Shown: positions 41,703-46,241 of the stretch, one piece after another
Numbering within the stretch: the first letter of the stretch is position 1
Layout: every line of letters begins with the position of its first letter
Assembly: GCA_025458335.1 (NCBI GenBank)
Contig: JALOSQ010000006.1
Location: 1 to 46,241, forward strand
Length of the DNA stretch: 46,241 bases
DNA from: Ideonella sp.
GTDB taxonomy: Bacteria > Pseudomonadota > Gammaproteobacteria > Burkholderiales > Burkholderiaceae_C
Direction: 5' to 3'
Position numbers and translations under genes: made by a program
The notes under the pieces: generated by a model
What the model was told of the DNA's origin: nothing
The model's database searches: none
What the model saw: only the letters and a program-made list of their open reading frames with translations

Positions 41703-43064
41703 TCAGGAAGCGACCTCGTGCACGGAACCGTGCTCGGGCACGCGTGCGCGCCAGCCGAGCTCGTCCTGGATTCGAAGGCGAAGTGCATCCGCGGCCGAGG
41801 GCTCGCCGTGCACGACGAAGGTCTGCGCCGGCGCGCGTCGCAGGTGCCGCATCCACGCCAGAAGTCCGTCGGCGTCGGCATGCGCGGACAGGCCCTTCAG
41901 GTGCGAGACCTGGGCCCGCACCGGCACGTAGCGCCCGTGGATCTTGACCTCGGGAACGCCGGCGATCAGGTGGGCGCCGCGGGTGCCGGCGGCCTGGAAG
42001 CCGGGAAACACGATGTGGTGGCGGGGGTCCGGCGCCAGGGCGGCGAGGTGGTGAAGCACGCGCCCGCCCGTGGCCATGCCGCTGGCTGAGATGATCACTG
42101 CCGGATAGCGTCGGCCGGTCAGGGCGCGCGACTGCTGGGCCGTCTCGACCAGCGTGACGCCATCGGTCAGCGAGGCCACCTCGCGCGGCGCCAGCCGAAG
42201 CAGGCGACGATGACGCTGGTACAGCGCGGTCGCGGTCTGGGCCATCGGGCTGTCGAGGTGGATCGGCAGTCGCGCGGGGATCTCCCCGGCCGCGCGCAGG
42301 CGCTGCAGCAACAGCAGGAGCGCCTGCGCGCGCCCGACGGCGAACGACGGCAGCAGCACGCTGCCGCCTCGCCCGATCGTGTCGCGGACGATGCGGCCGA
42401 GCGCGGCGGCCGGATCTTCGGCGTCATGGCGCCGGTCGCCGTAGGTGGACTCGACGAGCAGCACGTCGGCCTCGGTGACCGGCTGCGGTGGCGGCATGAG
42501 CAGGTCGTCGTCGCGTCCGAGGTCGCCCGAGAAGACCAGGCGGGTGCCGCCGCAACGAACCGAGACGCTGCAGGCCCCGAGCAGGTGCCCGGCGGGCTGC
42601 AGTTCGACGATCGCCGACCCGATGCGGTGGGCACGACCCGGCACGAGCGGCTTGAAGCGTGCCAGGGCACGGCGCGCCTCCGCCACGGTGTACAGGGGAC
42701 GCGCCGGCGCGTGCTTCGACCAGCCGCCGCGGTTGGCGCGCCGCGCGTCTTCCTCGGCGAGGTGCGCGCTGTCCAGCAGCAGGACGGCCGCGACGTCGAT
42801 GGTCGCGGGAGACGCGAGCACAGGCCCCTTGAAGCCATGCCTCACCAGCACCGGCAACCAGCCGGAGTGATCGAGATGCGCGTGGCTCAGCACCACCGCG
42901 TCGATCGACGCCGCCGGGATGGGCAGTGGCGCCCAGTTGCGTTCGCGGTGCGTCTTCAGGCCCTGGAACAGGCCGCAGTCGAGCATCAGGCGGGTGCCGC
43001 CGACGTCGAGCAGGTGCCGCGAGCCGGTGACACCGTCCGCCGCGCCGAGGAACTGCAGTTGCAT
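41703..43064 (-). CDS. Metallo-beta-lactamase / beta-CASP RNase-like protein
   Basis: This 453-residue protein belongs to the metallo-beta-lactamase RNase group (CPSF73/Ysh1-like). The zinc motif is SHAHLDHSG (His61, His63, Asp65, His66), with QLQFLGAADGVTGSRHLL at the start. The beta-CASP region shows GSVLLPSFAVGRAQALLLLL, YPAVIISASGMATGGRVLHHL, and a C-terminal FVVHGEPSAADALR. Such proteins cut or trim RNA; bacterial members of this branch are poorly studied. ATG 43064 is chosen because the family sequence begins there; the track start at 43250 is rejected. A TATGGT -10-like box ends 7 bases before this ATG. Confidence 0.92.
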   Translation of the reverse strand: MQLQFLGAADGVTGSRHLLDVGGTRLMLDCGLFQGLKTHRERNWAPLPIPAASIDAVVLSHAHLDHSGWLPVLVRHGFKGPVLASPATIDVAAVLLLDSAHLAEEDARRANRGGWSKHAPARPLYTVAEARRALARFKPLVPGRAHRIGSAIVELQPAGHLLGACSVSVRCGGTRLVFSGDLGRDDDLLMPPPQPVTEADVLLVESTYGDRRHDAEDPAAALGRIVRDTIGRGGSVLLPSFAVGRAQALLLLLQRLRAAGEIPARLPIHLDSPMAQTATALYQRHRRLLRLAPREVASLTDGVTLVETAQQSRALTGRRYPAVIISASGMATGGRVLHHLAALAPDPRHHIVFPGFQAAGTRGAHLIAGVPEVKIHGRYVPVRAQVSHLKGLSAHADADGLLAWMRHLRRAPAQTFVVHGEPSAADALRLRIQDELGWRARVPEHGSVHEVAS

Positions 43065-43333
43065 GGTCGGGACCATAGCAGCGGTGCCGCGGCCCACGCG
43101 CAATGTTGACCCTGGGGCACCGCCGATTGACCTGCCACCTTCCGCCGTGCCTGCGTTCCGGAAAGAGTTCGGCACGGCCGCCGGGTAGCCGCGGAAGAGC
43201 GCGGTGCGGTCGAGCAACCGCGTCACGGACTCGCCCAAGATCCCGTCCATCGGACCGAGCGAGGGGCTTCAGTTCGCGGCGAAAACGCCGAGATCACGGC
43301 ACCACTGGCTTGCGCGTCGGCGCACTTCAGCCC

Positions 43334-44470
43334 ATGTCACTGCGCGTCAAGAACATCCAACACGTGCCCGAAGGATCCCCCCGGGAACTGTCGCGCCTGC
43401 TCGCGGCTTCGGTGGCCGACGGCGCACGCTCGGTGCTGGTGCTGGCCGGCGATGGCGTTCCGTGGCCAGAGCCAGAAGTCTCGCCCTTGCTTCGGCAATG
43501 CCCGGTGCCTGTGTTCGGCGGGGTGTTTCCGCAAGTCGTGCGGGACACGACGCACTCGGCCTCGGCACTCGTCGTGGTGGGCCTGGATGCGGAGGTCGAC
43601 GTGCACGCCATCGCCGGCCTTGACCGGACCGACACCGACTTCGCGCCTGCCCTCGGGCGGATCCCTCAGCCCGACGGTTCCGTGATGGTGCTGGTCGATG
43701 GCCTCGCGGTTTCGATCGCCCGCTTCATCGAGTCCGTCTTTGATCATGTCGGCGCAGGCCAACCGCTTGTCGGTGGCGGCGCCGGATCGCTCAGCTTCGT
43801 CCCCCGCCCCTGCCTCTTCTCGCCGGACGGTCTCCTGCAAGGCGCCGCGCTGTTGGTTCGCCTGCCTGGCAGCCTGCACGTCGGCGTCGACCACGGCTGG
43901 ATGCCAGTGAAGGGCCCCTTCGTCGTGACACGGACGCGGGGCAACACCATCGAGCAGATCGACTACCGACCTGCGTCCGAGGTGTACCGCAACTGTGTCG
44001 AGCCGCTGGCGGGGGTGACGCTGACCGCCGACAACTTCTTTGCGCACGCCAAGGCGTTCCCGTTTGGCATGGAACGGTTCGACGGATCGCTGCTCGTGCG
44101 TGACCCGATCGTGATGCAGGGCGACGCACTCGTATGCGTCGGCGAGGTCCCGGAGCAGACCGTCGTGCGCGTGTTGCAGGGCCATCCGGAGAGGCTGATC
44201 GCCGCGGCACGCAGCGGCGCCGAGCGTGCGGTCGCGGGCACACCCGGTGTCGTGCGCGGCGCGCTGCTCATCGACTGCATCAGCCGCGTGCTGTTCCTGG
44301 GAGACCGGTTCGGGGAAGAGCTGGCCGCCGTGCAGGGCGCGATGGCGCGCGACGGGACCCCGCCGCCGCTGTTCGGCGCCCTGACCCTGGGCGAGATCGC
44401 CAACAACGGCAAGCACTGTCTCGAGTTCTACAACAAGACATTCGTCGTGGCCGCGTTCGCCGATGATTAG
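43334..44470 (+). CDS. FIST-domain sensor protein, candidate NosP-like
   Basis: This 378-residue soluble protein has FIST N and C domains. Visible landmarks are LVGGGAGSLSF, the conserved HGWMPVKGPFVVTRTRGN turn, and the C-terminal GALTLGEIANNGKHCLEFYNKTFVV. FIST proteins sense small ligands; the NosP subgroup binds haem and nitric oxide and controls a kinase encoded in the same operon. This gene overlaps the following kinase by 8 bases, which fits that arrangement. His183 and His187 are possible haem ligands, but this is untested. The track start at 43103 adds 77 unlike residues; ATG 43334 is preferred although its ribosome-binding site is weak. Confidence 0.88.
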   Translation: MSLRVKNIQHVPEGSPRELSRLLAASVADGARSVLVLAGDGVPWPEPEVSPLLRQCPVPVFGGVFPQVVRDTTHSASALVVVGLDAEVDVHAIAGLDRTDTDFAPALGRIPQPDGSVMVLVDGLAVSIARFIESVFDHVGAGQPLVGGGAGSLSFVPRPCLFSPDGLLQGAALLVRLPGSLHVGVDHGWMPVKGPFVVTRTRGNTIEQIDYRPASEVYRNCVEPLAGVTLTADNFFAHAKAFPFGMERFDGSLLVRDPIVMQGDALVCVGEVPEQTVVRVLQGHPERLIAAARSGAERAVAGTPGVVRGALLIDCISRVLFLGDRFGEELAAVQGAMARDGTPPPLFGALTLGEIANNGKHCLEFYNKTFVVAAFADD

Positions 44471-46034
44471 CCAGGACACCAACGCCCTCGTCGCGCTCAA
44501 GTTCGAGCTGGCGATGGTGGTGGGCGAGTCGCTCGAGCTGGCGCCGATGTGTCGGCGCTTCCTGATCACGCTGCTCAACGCGACCGGCGGGCGCAGTGCG
44601 CAACTGTGGATCCGCGAGCCGAACGCATCGGCAGAAGCCGGAACGCAGTCGGAACGCTTCGCATATCCGCAGCGCAGCCTCATCATCCTCGCGGCGGACC
44701 CGGACCTTCACAGCTGGATGTCGGCCACCGCAGCCGATCCGCCGGGGGCGAACCGGCAGTGGAGCAACGGCGCGCGGCATGTCCACGCGCTGCCGGTCGA
44801 CCGGGCTGGCTGGTTGTTCATCGAGCCCGACGCCGCGACCTTGCCTGAAGCTGTCCTGGAGGCCATCAGCGTCGTGCTCATGCGGCTGGCGCGCGCCTGC
44901 ATGGCCTGCCACGAACATGCGCGCGCCCGGCGGCTGCTCGCCGCCAAGGAAGAGGCGGAGGCGGAGGTGCGGCATGCGCTGTTGCGCAAGCGCGAAGTCC
45001 TCGCGCTCAGCGGCGACGGCTTCGCCACCAGCGACCGCCGGGGCGAGTTGCTGTTCGCCAGCGAGCGAGTGAGCGAACTCGTGCACCAGGGCATGGCGCC
45101 CCTCGCGGGCCTCGGCGACATCGACGCCGCCCTGCAGAAAGCCGGAGCCGGCCCCACCAACCTCCACGCCCTGGCCATGTCCCTGGCACCGGGCGAGTCG
45201 AGGCAGGGCGGCGTCGTCCTGCACCGTCCCCGCCACCGCGACCTGCAGTGGACGCTGCGCTGCACCGACGACGGAGGGCGAGTCGTGCTGTTCCTGCGGG
45301 ACATCACTCGAGAGACGGAGCTGGACCGCATGAAGAGCCGGTTCCTGGCCACTGCGGCGCACGAGCTGCGCACGCCCTTGGCCAGCGTCCTCGGCTACTC
45401 GGAGCTGATGCTGCGGCGGGTCGATGCGCCCCCCGAGCGGCGGCGCCAGATGGTCGAGGTGGTCCATCGACAGGCCGGCCTGCTGGTGCAGCTGGTCAAC
45501 CAGCTTCTCGACCTGGCCAAGCTGGAGGCCAGTGACGGCGCGGCCGTGCGCATCAAGCCGACACCGCTGCACAAAGTCCTGGCTATGGCCACCGAAGCGT
45601 TCGGCGTCCGCGACGACGGTCGCGCGCCGACGGTCGTCGTCGGGGACCCCGAGGAACACCTGGCCGTGGATCCCGACGCGTTCGTGCGGGTCCTGGTGAA
45701 CCTGCTCTCGAACGCGCACAAGTACTCACCGGGCGGTGGACCGATCGAACTCACGGCGAAGGTCGAAGGACACAAGGGGCAGCGCACGGCCATCGTGACC
45801 GTTCGCGATCACGGCATCGGCATGACGGCCGACCAGTGCAGCCGCGTCTTCGAACGCTTCTATCGCGCCGACCCGAGCTGCCACATCCCAGGCAGCGGGC
45901 TTGGCATGAGCATCGTGAAGCAGATCATCGACCTGCACGGCGGTTCGATCGAGGTGGAGAGCCAGCCGGATCTGGGAACCACCGTGATCACGCGCTGGCC
46001 GCTCGCCATCGTCCTCGAGCCAGCGCCGGCCTGA
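44463..46034 (+). CDS. Soluble PAS-containing sensor histidine kinase
   Basis: This 523-residue histidine kinase has no membrane segment. The N-terminal 150 residues look GAF-like, followed by a short coiled linker (about 150-175) and a PAS-like domain (about 176-285, EVLALSGDGFATSDRRGELLF). HisKA carries the phospho-acceptor His300 in TAAHELRTPLASVLGYSEL. The ATP-binding domain has the N-box NLLSNAHKYSP, G1 DHGIGM, F-box FERFYR and G2 GSGLGMSIVKQII. It starts 8 bases inside the FIST gene and so is likely controlled by that protein. A response regulator on the opposite strand ends 114 bases downstream. Confidence 0.95.
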   Translation: MISQDTNALVALKFELAMVVGESLELAPMCRRFLITLLNATGGRSAQLWIREPNASAEAGTQSERFAYPQRSLIILAADPDLHSWMSATAADPPGANRQWSNGARHVHALPVDRAGWLFIEPDAATLPEAVLEAISVVLMRLARACMACHEHARARRLLAAKEEAEAEVRHALLRKREVLALSGDGFATSDRRGELLFASERVSELVHQGMAPLAGLGDIDAALQKAGAGPTNLHALAMSLAPGESRQGGVVLHRPRHRDLQWTLRCTDDGGRVVLFLRDITRETELDRMKSRFLATAAHELRTPLASVLGYSELMLRRVDAPPERRRQMVEVVHRQAGLLVQLVNQLLDLAKLEASDGAAVRIKPTPLHKVLAMATEAFGVRDDGRAPTVVVGDPEEHLAVDPDAFVRVLVNLLSNAHKYSPGGGPIELTAKVEGHKGQRTAIVTVRDHGIGMTADQCSRVFERFYRADPSCHIPGSGLGMSIVKQIIDLHGGSIEVESQPDLGTTVITRWPLAIVLEPAPA

Positions 46035-46122
46035 CGATTCGATGGCGACCCGCCGCCGCGGCCGGCTCGGGCCCGCCGGGTGAGAGCAGGGCAGCGGGAC
46101 CCGCCCGGACGCGGCACGCAAG

Positions 46123-46138
46123 CCCGCCCGCGGGCGGG
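46123..46138. repeat. 16-bp GC palindrome between kinase and response regulator
   Basis: CCCGCCCGCGGGCGGG lies in the gap between the convergent kinase and response-regulator genes. It could serve as a two-way transcription stop, but there is no T-run on either side. Confidence 0.3.
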
Positions 46139-46148
46139 GGCGAGTCCG

Positions 46149-46241
46149 TCATCGCAACAGCATCTGCACCGTGGATTCGAGGACCGCGACGCTGAAGGGT
46201 TTGCTCAGGTAGGCGTCGGCGCCGGCGTTCGAGCCCCGGTC
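46149..46241 (-). CDS. Response regulator receiver domain, C-terminal end only
   Basis: The last 93 bases, read on the minus strand, encode 30 residues: GADAYLSKPFSVAVLE followed by STVQMLLR and a stop. The invariant Lys-Pro of CheY-like receiver domains is present. The protein ends about 17 residues after this motif, so the receiver is at the C-terminus and no output domain follows it. It could be a single-domain regulator or the tail of a hybrid kinase. The gene is cut by the window edge and is missing from the ORF track. Confidence 0.85.
   Translation of the reverse strand, partial: DRGSNAGADAYLSKPFSVAVLESTVQMLLR

Noticed and set aside
43101-43135. Two TTGACC sequences upstream of the FIST gene as -35 boxes
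   Set aside because: No matching -10 box lies about 17 bases downstream of either. The 269-base gap shows no other clear signal.

Overview
The window comes from a very GC-rich chromosome, almost certainly a betaproteobacterium of the order Burkholderiales. The evidence is the translation block thrS-infC-rpmI-rplT-pheS-pheT-ihfA-merR-tRNA-Pro, a Burkholderia-type phosphonate-utilisation GntR regulator with an aminoethylphosphonate (AEP) ABC transporter, and a paa operon with a TetR (PaaR) regulator. No transposase, integrase, CRISPR array or plasmid gene was seen. Nearly all reading frames are tightly packed and many overlap by about 4 bases, as in ordinary core chromosome.

Layout. (1) 1-7681: the translation/IHF block on the plus strand. 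thrS is truncated by the window edge, infC appears to use an ATC start codon, and the block ends with tRNA-Pro(GGG) and a clear intrinsic terminator. (2) 7787-10957: a small housekeeping/transport group with a ChrA-type transporter, a MarC-family membrane protein, a small two-helix membrane protein and a Nudix hydrolase. (3) 11075-18494, minus strand: a phosphonate operon read as gntR-phnA-phnY-HD oxygenase-EamA transporter-FAD/GcvT oxidoreductase. The first four genes overlap one another, and so do the HD and EamA genes. (4) 18696-29318, plus strand and divergent from (3): phnS-phnT-phnU AEP transporter and phnW transaminase, followed by a glutamine-synthetase-like ligase, dienelactone hydrolase, iron-type alcohol dehydrogenase, aldehyde dehydrogenase and HAD phosphatase. 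(5) 29385-37809, plus strand: a phenylacetate operon paaI-paaK-paaABCDE-paaR-paaZ with a 12-bp palindromic operator just upstream. (6) 37905-46241: a type Vd patatin autotransporter, a DUF4010 membrane protein, a metallo-beta-lactamase/beta-CASP RNase-like protein, a FIST-domain sensor overlapping a soluble histidine kinase, and the C-terminal end of a convergent response regulator.

How the genes work together. Regions 3 and 4 form one phosphonate regulon around a shared intergenic control region. AEP is imported by PhnSTU, transaminated by PhnW to phosphonoacetaldehyde, oxidised by PhnY to phosphonoacetate and hydrolysed by PhnA to acetate and phosphate. The same operon also carries a PhnZ/TmpB-like HD di-iron oxygenase and a dimethylglycine/sarcosine-dehydrogenase-like flavoprotein. 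I infer a second, oxidative branch that may handle 1-hydroxylated and N-methylated aminophosphonates and demethylate the resulting N-methylglycines. No PhnY*/TmpA-type hydroxylase was recognised in the window. PhnW carries an apparent in-frame gap of about 14 residues. The FIST-kinase pair resembles the NosP/NahK nitric-oxide-sensing arrangement. These are the points most worth a second look.
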